Shown here piece after piece: positions 30,849-39,119 of a stretch of DNA of 56,006 bases. The position numbers were made by a program, and so were the translations under genes. The notes beneath the pieces are model-generated. The model did no database searches, was not told where the DNA came from, and saw nothing but the letters and a program-made list of their open reading frames with translations. Source of the DNA: Novimethylophilus sp036504375 (lineage in GTDB: Bacteria > Pseudomonadota > Gammaproteobacteria > Burkholderiales > Methylophilaceae). Numbering within the stretch: position 1 is the first letter of the stretch; the number at the start of each line of letters is the position of its first letter. The DNA lies in NCBI RefSeq assembly GCF_036504375.1, contig NZ_DASXVH010000066.1:1-56006 (forward strand). Reading direction: 5' to 3'.

Positions 30849-31598
30849 TCAATGTATCGTGACGATGCGGGCGTTGTTAGCCGGGGTGCCGGCCTCCACC
30901 AGGTCTTGCCTACCCGCCGCCTGTTCGCGCTTCAGCATCACCAATTGCGCTTCCAGGTCGTCGATACGGCCCAGCAGCGTCGCCACGGCCCGCCCCACCG
31001 GGTCAGGCATCAGATGATGGTCAAGGTCGATGCCGCGCTGCGGCTGGCGGCGCTGGTCTTCCGGCAGCACCACGCGGCCGGGAATGCCGACCACGGTCAT
31101 ACTTTCGGGGATATCGTGAATCACCACGGAGTTCGCACCTACCCGCGCCAGCTTGCCAACCGTGACCGGTCCCAGGATCTTGGCGCCGGCGCCTACCATG
31201 ACGCCATCGCACAAGGTCGGATGGCGCTTGCCGGGGTTCCACGAAACACCGCCCAGAGTCACGCCGTGATACAGCGTTACGTCGTTGCCGATTTCCGCCG
31301 TTTCGCCGATCACTACGCCGCAACCGTGGTCGATGAAAAACCGTCTGCCGATGGCGGCACCCGGATGGATGTCAATCTGCGTGAACATGCGGGTGAAATA
31401 GCTCAGCCAGCGCGCGGCGAAGCGCAGGTCGCGCTTCCACAGGCCGTGTGCCAACCGATGGGCAACGATCGCGTGCAGGCCGGGATAGGTCAGCAGCACT
31501 TCCAGCCGGTTGCGCGCCGCCGGGTCGCGCTCGAACACGCAGTTCAGATCCTCCCGCAGTAATTGCAGCAGGGAAGGCTGGTGTGTAGAGGTGTCCAT
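30849..31598 (-). CDS. cysE: Serine O-acetyltransferase, nif-linked CysE
   Basis: 249-aa enzyme making O-acetylserine for cysteine. The left-handed beta-helix hexapeptide repeat region starts near IDIHPGAAIGRRFFIDHGCG and includes GETAEIGNDVTLYHGVTLGG, GKRHPTLCDGVMVGAGAKIL and ANSVVIHDIPE. Like nif-linked cysE in Azotobacter, it likely boosts cysteine for Fe-S clusters. Between nifV and nifW. Confidence 0.95.
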   Translation of the reverse strand: MDTSTHQPSLLQLLREDLNCVFERDPAARNRLEVLLTYPGLHAIVAHRLAHGLWKRDLRFAARWLSYFTRMFTQIDIHPGAAIGRRFFIDHGCGVVIGETAEIGNDVTLYHGVTLGGVSWNPGKRHPTLCDGVMVGAGAKILGPVTVGKLARVGANSVVIHDIPESMTVVGIPGRVVLPEDQRRQPQRGIDLDHHLMPDPVGRAVATLLGRIDDLEAQLVMLKREQAAGRQDLVEAGTPANNARIVTIH

Positions 31599-31607
31599 GG
31601 CCTGCTC

Positions 31608-32750
31608 CTATTGTCCCGACGCCTGCACCTGCACTGCTTCCAGGTACAGGCGCATCAGGTCTTCGGTTTGGGGATTGCGCTTGGTCGCGTTGGCGAACTG
31701 GCGAATCCGCGCCAGCACCTGCGGCGCTTCGTTCCCCTGCAGGTTGATGCCAAGCTGCGCGTAAGCATGCTTCACACCGTGGCTGCCGGAATGCTTGCCG
31801 AGGACTAATCTGCGGTCACGTCCCACCTGCGCCGGATCGAAGTTTTCATAGGTGGCCGGATCTTTCAGCAGGCCGTCCACATGCAGACCGGATTCGTGCG
31901 TGAACACCGCCTCGCCGACGATGCTCTTGTTGAGCGCCACTGCGCGACCGGAAGCCTTGGCCACCAGGTGCGAAATGACCGGGAAGCGCTGCATGTCTAC
32001 TCCGGTTTCGATGGCGTGGATGCGCCACAGCGCCATCACCACCTCTTCCAGCGGGGCGTTGCCGGCGCGTTCGCCCAAACCATTCACGGTCGTGTTCACG
32101 TGGCTGGCGCCGGCCAGCACGGCGGCAATGGAATTGGCCGTGGCCATGCCCAGATCGTCGTGGGCATGGATTTCGATTTCGAGGTCGGTAGCAGCGGCAA
32201 GGCGGGAGATACGCCCATGCGTGGCGAACGGGTCGAGCACGCCCAGCGTATCGGCATAGCGGAAGCGGCGCGCCCCGGCGGCCTGCGCGGTTTCGACCAC
32301 CTGCAGAACAAAAGACTGATCGGCGCGCGAGGCATCTTCCCCGCCCACCGATACCTGCAAGCCGAGATCGACCGCCTTGCGCACGAAATAAGCAACTTGC
32401 GCCAGCACCCAGGTGCGGTCGCGGCGTAGTTTTTTCTCGATATGCAAATCGGAAACCGGCAGCGAAAGGTTGACCATCTCCACGCCGCACTTTGCGCATG
32501 CGGCCAGGTCGGTTCCCGTCATGCGGCCCCATACCATCAGACGGCTCGGCAGGTTCAGCGCGGCGATGGCGCGGATATCACCGATCTCGGCCCCGCCCAT
32601 GGCCGGGATACCCACCTCCAGCTCCGGCACGCCGGCATCGGCCAAAGACCGGGCGATCGCCAGTTTTTCCACACGGCCAAACGCCACCCCGGCGGTCTGT
32701 TCGCCGTCGCGCAGGGTAGTGTCGTTGATGATGGGATTGGCTTGTCGCAT
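31608..32750 (-). CDS. nifV: NifV, homocitrate synthase
   Basis: 380-aa alpha-isopropylmalate synthase-family enzyme that condenses acetyl-CoA and 2-oxoglutarate to homocitrate, the organic ligand of FeMo-co. INDTTLRDGEQTAGVAF at the N-terminus, EIHAHDDLGMATANSIAAV with the metal-binding His pair, and NTTVNGLGERAGNAPLEEV are present. The first in-frame ATG (32768) is 3 nt from the predicted transcript start, so the second ATG at 32750 is preferred; it gives a 21-nt leader like other promoters here. Confidence 0.95.
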   Translation of the reverse strand: MRQANPIINDTTLRDGEQTAGVAFGRVEKLAIARSLADAGVPELEVGIPAMGGAEIGDIRAIAALNLPSRLMVWGRMTGTDLAACAKCGVEMVNLSLPVSDLHIEKKLRRDRTWVLAQVAYFVRKAVDLGLQVSVGGEDASRADQSFVLQVVETAQAAGARRFRYADTLGVLDPFATHGRISRLAAATDLEIEIHAHDDLGMATANSIAAVLAGASHVNTTVNGLGERAGNAPLEEVVMALWRIHAIETGVDMQRFPVISHLVAKASGRAVALNKSIVGEAVFTHESGLHVDGLLKDPATYENFDPAQVGRDRRLVLGKHSGSHGVKHAYAQLGINLQGNEAPQVLARIRQFANATKRNPQTEDLMRLYLEAVQVQASGQ

Positions 32751-32781
32751 GGCTGGCTCGGCTGTCATTTGAACTTAATCA

Positions 32782-32797
32782 AGCATCTGCCGTGCCA
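32782..32797 (-). promoter_or_regulatory. Sigma-54 promoter of nifV-cysE-nifW
   Basis: Minus strand TGGCACGGCAGATGCT: perfect -24 box, GG-N10-GC spacing, -12 box ATGCT instead of TTGCT. Predicted start near 32771. Confidence 0.8.
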
Positions 32798-32865
32798 GCC
32801 TGAGGGTAAGTCAATTTATCAATACAAATCATCAGGTTGTGAAACATCCACACCTGCACCAGAAT

Positions 32866-32881
32866 TGTCCGGTTTGCTACA
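32866..32881. promoter_or_regulatory. Predicted NifA site of nifV operon
   Basis: TGTCCGGTTTGCTACA, exact TGT-N10-ACA, about 70 bp upstream of the -24 element, the same distance as at fixA. Confidence 0.75.
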
Positions 32882-32939
32882 AGCATCGGCAATGCTCACG
32901 CCCAGAAAATCCGCCACGATCACACGGGCATGCAGTGCC

Positions 32940-33119
32940 ACGCCGCTGCTCGACACCCATATCGCCCTGTGGGTCGCTGCGGCTACCGAAACCCTTCCTA
33001 TGCATCATGCCGACCCGTTCGACCGGATGCTGGTTGCACAGGCAGTTACGGAACCGCTCAAATTGCTCACACACGACAGTACCGTGGCGAAGTACGGCGA
33101 TGTGATTGTATTAGTTTAG
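32940..33119 (+). pseudogene. VapC/PIN-domain toxin remnant
   Basis: The frame reads LLDTHIALWV (the PIN-domain N-terminal motif with the first acidic residue) directly followed by HHADPFDRMLVAQA and a C-terminal LLTHDSTVAKYGDVIVLV, then a stop. The middle of the PIN domain (about 60-70 residues) is absent, so this is an internally deleted remnant. No antitoxin gene adjoins. It lies in the 490-bp gap between the nifV operon and the isc ferredoxin. Confidence 0.8.
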
Positions 33120-33259
33120 GTAAACGCAACTCGGCATAATTACTCTTATGCCTCTGAATCTCTCTAACATGGAAGATGAGGTAATCTTTCTCAAGGCCAT
33201 CAAATATCTAGTTAACTCATGAAGATCGGTGCCGAGCGAGTTCGGTTTGTTAGACGCTC
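33120..33259. other. Intergenic remainder between VapC remnant and isc ferredoxin
   Basis: 140 bp. A 24-codon reading frame (MPLNLSNMEDEVIFLKAIKY...) near 33149-33222 has no recognisable family. Nothing else is supported. Confidence 0.3.
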
Positions 33260-33598
33260 TTACTCGTACTCCCGCGCGTGGTTGAGGCTGTAGCGCGGCA
33301 GTTCGACGGTGAGCGGGGTTTGCCCGATCCTAACCTGACAGGCCAGGCGGGAGGTGGGCGTCAGCCCCCAGGCTTCGTCCAGCTGGTCTTCTTCCTCTTC
33401 GCCGGCCGGAGCCAGCGACGTGAAGCCCTCGCGCACGATGACATGGCAAGTGCTGCAGGCGCACACGCCGTCGCAGGCATGTTCAATTTCCACCCCGGCG
33501 GCCAGCAGCGCGTCGCACAGCGCCTTGCCTGGCTTGGCCTCGAAGACGAGGCCATCCGGGCAGGTATTGGGATGAGGAAGGACGTTAATGATCGTCAT
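33260..33598 (-). CDS. fdx: [2Fe-2S] ferredoxin of the isc operon (Isc-type Fdx)
   Basis: 112-aa adrenodoxin-type [2Fe-2S] ferredoxin. Cluster loop CDGVCACSTCHV (C-x5-C-x2-C) and SRLACQVRIG, plus the acidic APAGEEEEDQLDEAWGLTP and the C-terminal YSLNHAREYE, are typical of ISC ferredoxin, which reduces the nascent cluster on IscU. Last gene of the operon, separated from hscA by a 57-nt gap with a hairpin repeat. Confidence 0.93.
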   Translation of the reverse strand: MTIINVLPHPNTCPDGLVFEAKPGKALCDALLAAGVEIEHACDGVCACSTCHVIVREGFTSLAPAGEEEEDQLDEAWGLTPTSRLACQVRIGQTPLTVELPRYSLNHAREYE

Positions 33599-33616
33599 TG
33601 CAGCCCCTCACCCCAA

Positions 33617-33639
33617 CCCTCTCCCGCGAGAGGAGAGGG
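33617..33639. repeat. Intergenic CTCTCCC hairpin repeat
   Basis: CCCTCTC (33617-33623) and GAGAGGG (33633-33639) flank CCGCGAGAG; a widespread proteobacterial intergenic palindrome, here between hscA and fdx. Confidence 0.65.
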
Positions 33640-33655
33640 AGTGCATTGGTTATGA

Positions 33656-35533
33656 TCATAGTTCGATATTTTCAATTTGTTTCCCCGACAGCGCCTTGCG
33701 GATGGAAGCATCCATGCGGCGGCCGGCGAAAGCGGCAGTGGCGGCATTGAGCGCTTCAGTGACCTGGCGCAACGATTCCAGGCTGTTCGCATCGCCCATC
33801 AGCAGAATTTCGGCAAGCTCGTAAATCTTGCTCCAGATCGCGTCCCACTCGGGTTTGCTGAGCAGTTCGTGCCCATCCTCGGCCATTGCGGTTTCGGTCG
33901 CGTCCAGCAGGCGCCGCGCATCCACCTGGGCCTCGCGCAGGGCGCGCATGCGCTTGTCATGCTCGGCATTGGAAATGCCGGCGGTAAGCATGCCGGCAAT
34001 TTCGGCATCGGTAAGGCCATAGGAAGGCTTCACCGTAATGTGCGATTCGACACCCGTGGTCTGTTCCCGTGCCGATACCGACAGCAGGCCGTCGGCATCC
34101 ACCTGGAAGGTCACCCGGATGCGCGCCGCCCCCGCCACCATGGGCGGAATGCCGCGCAATTCGAAGCGCGCCAGCGAGCGGCATTCCGACACCAGTTCGC
34201 GCTCGCCCTGCACCACGTGGAAACTCATGGCGGTCTGGCCGTCCTTGAAGGTGGTGAAGTCCTGTGCCCGCGCCGAAGGAATGGTGGAATTGCGCGGAAT
34301 AATCTTTTCGCTCAAACCGCCCATGGTCTCGATACCCAGCGAGAGCGGGATCACGTCCAGCAGCAGCAGTTCGTCCCCGCCTCCATTTCCAGCCAGCGCG
34401 TTGGCCTGGATGGCAGCGCCCAATGCTACTACCTTGTCCGGGTCGAGATTGGTGAGCGGTTCACGGAAAAAGAATTCGGTCACCCCCAGCCGCAGATGCG
34501 GCATGCGGGTGGCGCCGCCTACCAGCACCACGCCCTGCACCTCCTCCACCTGTAAGCCGGCATCGCGTAAGGCACGGCGCACCGGGCTGAAAGTTCTGGC
34601 CAGCAGCGGCTTGGTCAACTCGACGAACACCTCGCGGCTGAGGATGGCGTCAATCGGCGCACCGTCCGACAACACGCAGGAAAATTCCGTGGCCGGCGCA
34701 TCGGTCAGGCGCTCCTTGGCGAGACGGGATTCGGTGAGCAGCAGGCGGGCGTCTTCCGGTCCCAATATCGGCAGTTTGAGTATTTCCACCAGCCAGCCGT
34801 ATATGCAGCGGTCGAAATCGTCGCCGCCCAGTGCCGAGTCACCGCTGGTAGCAAGCACCTCGAACACCCCGCGCGTGAGGCGCAGGATGGAGAAATCAAA
34901 AGTCCCGCCACCCAGGTCGTAGACGCAGTAGATGCCTTCCGATGCGTTATCCAGTCCGTAGGCGATGGCCGCGGCGGTCGGCTCGTTGAGCAGGCGCAGC
35001 ACGGACAGGCCGGCCAGCCGCGCCGCATCCTTGGTGGCCTGGCGCTGGGCATCGTCGAAATAGGCGGGAACCGTAATCACCGCGCCGGACAACTCGCCGC
35101 CCAGGCTTTCCTCGGCGCGCAGGCGCAGCACCTTGAGGATTTCGGCGGAAACTTCGACCGGGCTGAGTTCGCCCGCTACGGTCTTGAGCTTGACCATGCC
35201 GGGGGCCTCGACGAACTGGTAAGGCAGGTTGGCCGCGTCGGCGATGTCGGCCGCGCCGCGCCCCATGAAGCGCTTTACCGAGACGATGGTGTTGCGGGGA
35301 TCTTTGGCTGCGCCATCGCGCGCCTCCCAACCCACGCCCACCTCACCGCCGGAGCCGTAGCGCACCACCGAGGGCAGCAAGGCGCGGCCTGAGGCGTCCG
35401 GTAGCACTTCCGCGGTACCGCTGCGCACCGAGGCCACCAGCGAATGCGTGGTGCCAAGGTCGATGCCGACCGCCAGCCGGTGTTGATGCGGCGCGGCGCT
35501 CTGGCCGGGTTCGGTGATCTGGAGCAGTGCCAT
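33656..35533 (-). CDS. hscA: HscA, Hsp70-type chaperone for Fe-S assembly
   Basis: 625-aa DnaK-like ATPase. LAVGIDLGTTHSLVASVRSG phosphate loop, VITVPAYFDDAQRQATKDAA, VYDLGGGTFDFSILRL and VVLVGGATRMPHLRLGV are nucleotide-binding motifs; a substrate domain follows. With HscB it helps release clusters from IscU. hscB overlaps by 1 nt. Confidence 0.96.
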   Translation of the reverse strand: MALLQITEPGQSAAPHQHRLAVGIDLGTTHSLVASVRSGTAEVLPDASGRALLPSVVRYGSGGEVGVGWEARDGAAKDPRNTIVSVKRFMGRGAADIADAANLPYQFVEAPGMVKLKTVAGELSPVEVSAEILKVLRLRAEESLGGELSGAVITVPAYFDDAQRQATKDAARLAGLSVLRLLNEPTAAAIAYGLDNASEGIYCVYDLGGGTFDFSILRLTRGVFEVLATSGDSALGGDDFDRCIYGWLVEILKLPILGPEDARLLLTESRLAKERLTDAPATEFSCVLSDGAPIDAILSREVFVELTKPLLARTFSPVRRALRDAGLQVEEVQGVVLVGGATRMPHLRLGVTEFFFREPLTNLDPDKVVALGAAIQANALAGNGGGDELLLLDVIPLSLGIETMGGLSEKIIPRNSTIPSARAQDFTTFKDGQTAMSFHVVQGERELVSECRSLARFELRGIPPMVAGAARIRVTFQVDADGLLSVSAREQTTGVESHITVKPSYGLTDAEIAGMLTAGISNAEHDKRMRALREAQVDARRLLDATETAMAEDGHELLSKPEWDAIWSKIYELAEILLMGDANSLESLRQVTEALNAATAAFAGRRMDASIRKALSGKQIENIEL

Positions 35534-36063
35534 TAGCTATCCAACCGGTCCAATGCGTCGTCGATCTCGACGCGCAGTTTTTCGTAGAAACGCAACTCAT
35601 TGACCCGCTGCGCGGCAGCGTCGAAATCTCCGCGTTCATCCAGCGCCACCGCCAACTCTTTCTCGTGCACGACGACCTTGTGGCGCAGGCGGCGCGACAA
35701 GGCTTCCAGTGCTGCGGCATTGCTGGCGCCCCGCGCTTCCTCGATCGCCTCGCGCCACTCCATCTGCGCCATCAGGAATGCCGGCGCAACAGCGGCAGAG
35801 GCGTCGGCTCCGGATTTTCCGGCCAAACCGATCAGGCATTGCGCGCGGCTGGCCGGATGGCGCAGGGTGCGATAGCCGTCATTGACCGCAGTGGAAAGCT
35901 GCAGCGCCATGCGCTGCTCGTTTTCGGTGTGGCTGGCATGGCGATCCGGGTGCACCTCGGCCTGCAGGCGCCGGAAAGACAGCTCCAGGCTGTTCAGATC
36001 GATGGCGAAGCGCGGCGCCAGGCCAAACAGATCGAAATAGTTGGTACCGCTCAGGTTCTCCAT
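35533..36063 (-). CDS. hscB: HscB, J-domain co-chaperone
   Basis: 176-aa J-protein. NYFDLFGLAPRFAIDLNSLE, EVHPDRHAS with the HPD motif, and the C-terminal three-helix domain (QMEWREAIEEAR...) are typical. It delivers IscU to HscA. ATG 36063 is 4 nt after iscA; a GTG-like start at 36075 would overlap iscA. Confidence 0.95.
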   Translation of the reverse strand: MENLSGTNYFDLFGLAPRFAIDLNSLELSFRRLQAEVHPDRHASHTENEQRMALQLSTAVNDGYRTLRHPASRAQCLIGLAGKSGADASAAVAPAFLMAQMEWREAIEEARGASNAAALEALSRRLRHKVVVHEKELAVALDERGDFDAAAQRVNELRFYEKLRVEIDDALDRLDS

Positions 36064-36067
36064 GACG

Positions 36068-36391
36068 CTAGACACTGAAACTCTCGCCGCAGCCGCAGTT
36101 AGCCTTGGCGTTGGGGTTGTTGAACTTGAAGCCTTCGTTCAACCCTTCCTTGGCATAATCCAGTTCGGTGCCGTCGAGGTAAACCAGGCTGGCAGGATCG
36201 ACCAGCACTTTTACCCCGTTGCTGTCGAAAATCATATCTTCCGGCGCGGCCTCGTCCACGAACTCCAGCGTGTAGGCCATACCGGAACAGCCCGAGGTCT
36301 TGACGCCGACACGCAGGCCGATGCCCTTGCCACGGCTGGCGAGAAACTTCTGCACGCGCGTTGCGGCGGTTGCAGTCAACGTAACAGCCAT
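36068..36391 (-). CDS. iscA: IscA, A-type Fe-S carrier
   Basis: 107-aa A-type protein: MAVTLTATAATRVQKFLASR, GVKTSGCSGMAYTLEF and the CGCGESFSV end with all three cysteines. ATG 36391 follows AGGAGA. Between erpA-like and hscB. Confidence 0.94.
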   Translation of the reverse strand: MAVTLTATAATRVQKFLASRGKGIGLRVGVKTSGCSGMAYTLEFVDEAAPEDMIFDSNGVKVLVDPASLVYLDGTELDYAKEGLNEGFKFNNPNAKANCGCGESFSV

Positions 36392-36407
36392 GTCGATTCT
36401 CCTATCT

Positions 36408-36755
36408 CTATACCGAGAACGAACTGCCACAACCGCAGGTGGAGGTGGCGTTGGGGTTGGTAATGACGAAGCGCGCGCCTTCCAGGCCTTCCTGGTAATC
36501 GATGGTGGCACCCACCAGGTACTGGAAGCTCATCGCGTCGACCAGCAACGTGACGCCGTCCTTTTCCAGCACCGTATCGTCTTCGGCGACCTGGTTGTCG
36601 AAGGCGAAGCTGTACTGAAAGCCGGAGCAGCCGCCGCCGGTGACGTAGACGCGCAGTTTGAGACTGGCGTCGCCTTCCTCGGCGAGCATCTCGCTGACCT
36701 TGCCGGCAGCGTTGGAAGTAAAAATAATGGGATCGAGCGTGGCGGTTTCGGACAT
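36408..36755 (-). CDS. erpA: ErpA-type A-type Fe-S carrier
   Basis: 115-aa protein: DPIIFTSNAAGKVSEMLAEE, VYVTGGGCSGFQYSFAFDNQ and the STCGCGSSFSV end. The IIFTxxAAxKV start and the FQYxFxF motif distinguish ErpA from IscA. It is unusual to see it inside an isc operon together with IscA. Confidence 0.92.
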   Translation of the reverse strand: MSETATLDPIIFTSNAAGKVSEMLAEEGDASLKLRVYVTGGGCSGFQYSFAFDNQVAEDDTVLEKDGVTLLVDAMSFQYLVGATIDYQEGLEGARFVITNPNATSTCGCGSSFSV

Positions 36756-36778
36756 GTCCTGATCTCCTGAAATGGGTT

Positions 36779-37198
36779 CTATGCGGCAGACTTGCAGGCC
36801 ACGTAGCCTTCAGTCTCGGTGGCGTTCTTGCTGCGGTAATCGTTAATGGCAGCGCGAATGGCGTCTTCGGCCAGCACAGAGCAATGGATTTTCACCGGTG
36901 GGAGAGCGAGCTCCTCTGCGATGTTCGTATTCTTGATCTCCAGCGCCTGGTCCAGCGTCTTGCCCTTGAGCATTTCCGTGACCAGCGAGGACGAGGCGAT
37001 GGCAGAACCGCAGCCGTAGGTCTTGAACTTGGCGTCTTCGATGATGCCGTTTTCACCCACCTTGATCTGTAGCTTCATCACGTCGCCGCAGGCGGGTGCC
37101 CCCACCATGCCGGTACCGATATCTGGGTCTTCCTGGTTGAAAGAGCCGACGTTGCGCGGATTTTCGTAGTGATCCAATACCTTGTCGCTGTATGCCAT
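36779..37198 (-). CDS. iscU: IscU, Fe-S scaffold protein
   Basis: 139-aa scaffold. MAYSDKVLDHYENPRNVGSF, GMVGAPACGDVMKLQIKV, YGCGSAIASSSLVTEMLKG and the LPPVKIHCSVLAEDAI motif (HscA-binding LPPVK) supply the three cluster cysteines. Single-domain IscU form; no two-domain NifU is in this window. 27 nt after iscS. Confidence 0.97.
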   Translation of the reverse strand: MAYSDKVLDHYENPRNVGSFNQEDPDIGTGMVGAPACGDVMKLQIKVGENGIIEDAKFKTYGCGSAIASSSLVTEMLKGKTLDQALEIKNTNIAEELALPPVKIHCSVLAEDAIRAAINDYRSKNATETEGYVACKSAA

Positions 37199-37225
37199 GA
37201 TGTTCTCCTGTACCAGTCAGCTGTT

Positions 37226-38473
37226 TCAGGCCGCCACTTTTTCGGGGCCGCGATGTGATTCCGTGCCATGCGCCCAACTCACGGAGGAAAGGTCGATGCC
37301 GGACTTGAACATGTCCCACAGCGGGGAAAGGTCGCGCAGCTTGCCGATCTTTTCCTTGATCAGCATGATCGCGTACTCGATATCCTCCTCGGTGGTGTAA
37401 CGTCCGATGGAGAAGCGGATCGAACTGTGCGCCAGTTCGTCCTCGCGGCCGATAGCACGCAGGACGTAGGATGGTTCCAGGCTGGACGAAGTACAGGCCG
37501 AACCGCTGGACACCGCCAGATCCTTAACCGCCATCATGAGCGACTCGCCCTCGACGTAGTTGAAGCTGACGTTGAGGTTGTGCGGAACACGCTGGTCCAT
37601 GTCGCCGTTGAGATAGACTTCTTCGATCCCGGACAGCCCGGCCCACAGCTTGTCGCGCAGCTTGCGGATGCGTTTGTTCTCCAAAGCGAGCTCCAGGCCG
37701 GCGATGCGGAACGCCTCGCCCATGCCGACGATCTGGTGCGTGGGCAGGGTGCCGGAGCGGAAGCCGCGCTCGTGGCCACCGCCATGCATCTGCGCTTCCA
37801 GACGCACGCGCGGTTTGCGACACACGTACAGGGCACCGATACCCTTGGGGCCGTAGGTCTTGTGCGCGGAAAAGCTCATCAGATCGACCGGCAGCTTCGC
37901 CAGGTCGATCTCCGTCTTGCCGGTGGCCTGCGCGGCATCGACATGGAACACGATGCCTTTCTCGCGGCAGATGTTGCCGATGGCTTCGATATCCTGAATC
38001 ACGCCGATCTCGTTGTTGACCAGCATCACCGAGGTAAATATGGTGTCCGGGCGGATTGCTGCCTTGAATGCTTCGAGGTCGATCAGACCGTTTTCCAGGG
38101 GCGAAAGATAGGTTGCGCTGAAGCCCTGGCGCTCCAGCTCGCGTACCGTATCCAGCACCGCCTTGTGCTCAGTTTTGACCGTAATGAGGTGCTTGCCCTT
38201 GCCGGAGTAGAAATGCGCCGCGCCTTTAATGGCAAGATTATTCGATTCCGTCGCGCCGCTGGTCCAGATGATCTCCTTGGGGTCGCAGTTGACCAATGCA
38301 GCCACCTGCTCGCGGGCAGTCTCGACGGCTTTTTCCGCTTCCCAGCCGAACGCATGGGAGCGGCTGGCCGCATTACCGAAGTGTTCGGTGAGATAAGGAA
38401 TCATTTTCTCAGCCACACGCGGATCGACCGGAGTAGTAGCGGAATAATCGAGATAAATTGGCAAGTGCTTCAT
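37226..38473 (-). CDS. iscS: IscS, cysteine desulfurase
   Basis: 415-aa class I desulfurase. IYLDYSATTPVDPRVAEKMI, IWTSGATESNNLAIKGA, DLMSFSAHKTYGPKGIGALY with the PLP lysine, and the mobile loop SSGSACTSSSLEPSYVL with the catalytic cysteine. The C-terminus continues about 15 residues past the usual WAHH end (AHGTESHRGPEKVAA). It heads a nif-regulated isc operon without IscR. Confidence 0.96.
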   Translation of the reverse strand: MKHLPIYLDYSATTPVDPRVAEKMIPYLTEHFGNAASRSHAFGWEAEKAVETAREQVAALVNCDPKEIIWTSGATESNNLAIKGAAHFYSGKGKHLITVKTEHKAVLDTVRELERQGFSATYLSPLENGLIDLEAFKAAIRPDTIFTSVMLVNNEIGVIQDIEAIGNICREKGIVFHVDAAQATGKTEIDLAKLPVDLMSFSAHKTYGPKGIGALYVCRKPRVRLEAQMHGGGHERGFRSGTLPTHQIVGMGEAFRIAGLELALENKRIRKLRDKLWAGLSGIEEVYLNGDMDQRVPHNLNVSFNYVEGESLMMAVKDLAVSSGSACTSSSLEPSYVLRAIGREDELAHSSIRFSIGRYTTEEDIEYAIMLIKEKIGKLRDLSPLWDMFKSGIDLSSVSWAHGTESHRGPEKVAA

Positions 38474-38510
38474 GAGTTATGTCCCGAATGGGTCGAGTTA
38501 ACTCAGTAAA

Positions 38511-38526
38511 AGCAATCCTTATGCCA
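38511..38526 (-). promoter_or_regulatory. Sigma-54 promoter of the isc operon
   Basis: Minus strand TGGCATAAGGATTGCT, GG-N10-GC spacing. The predicted start near 38500 leaves a 27-nt leader before the iscS ATG. Confidence 0.85.
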
Positions 38527-38608
38527 CCGACAGGAACATGTACAACAAATTGAATTTTAAATGAATTAAATTTTTCCAGCCAACTTGCCCAATTGAAGTT
38601 GTGGGGTT

Positions 38609-38624
38609 TGTTAGATTCTCTACA
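38609..38624. promoter_or_regulatory. Predicted NifA site of the isc operon
   Basis: TGTTAGATTCTCTACA, exact TGT-N10-ACA in a GGGGTTTGTTAG context, about 83 bp upstream of the -24 element. Confidence 0.7.
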
Positions 38625-38643
38625 CAATGAAACAAACGTCTAC

Positions 38644-39105
38644 TCACCCTCCCCTTGACTCTAGTACATCATAATCAAATCTCAAGAACAGGATGTCCAG
38701 GACCCGGATATTCAATTCCGATTTTATTTTTTCCGTGATCTGGTTTTTAAGTTTTTTCAAATCGCTGTCGGCGTTGAGATCAGCGATACTGCTAGACCGG
38801 AAAACGGTTGAGATAATGTCGCGCAATTTGCTATTGCTTTGCTCAATCGTTAAGCGGGATTTGAGGGGAACATCAAGAACCATGTCGGCATGCGCTATGA
38901 CGGTTGAGCCATCAGGGGCTGGCTTACATGGCAAGATCATGTTGAACACTTCGACTTTGCTGGTGAGATCGGCTGCTTTTTCCTCCCATTGTTCTTGATG
39001 GCTTCGTGCAGCATCGTTTTTATTGATGTAATAAAAAGCTACAACACCAACCGCTAATAAACTGATTGTTATGGTAAAAATAAATGCAATTAATTTGATC
39101 CGCAT
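38644..39105 (-). CDS. Single-pass membrane protein, FliL-like
   Basis: 153-aa protein with one N-terminal transmembrane helix (LIAFIFTITISLLAVGVVAF), then a charged periplasmic part. The C-terminal half, LRDIISTVFRSSSIADLNAD followed by KKLKNQITEKIKSELN and ILFLRFDYDV, is reminiscent of the FliL/stomatin-like domain. No flagellar genes are nearby, so the assignment is tentative. Lower GC than the neighbours. Confidence 0.6.
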   Translation of the reverse strand: MRIKLIAFIFTITISLLAVGVVAFYYINKNDAARSHQEQWEEKAADLTSKVEVFNMILPCKPAPDGSTVIAHADMVLDVPLKSRLTIEQSNSKLRDIISTVFRSSSIADLNADSDLKKLKNQITEKIKSELNIRVLDILFLRFDYDVLESRGG

Positions 39106-39119
39106 GGGCGCCTGAGAGG

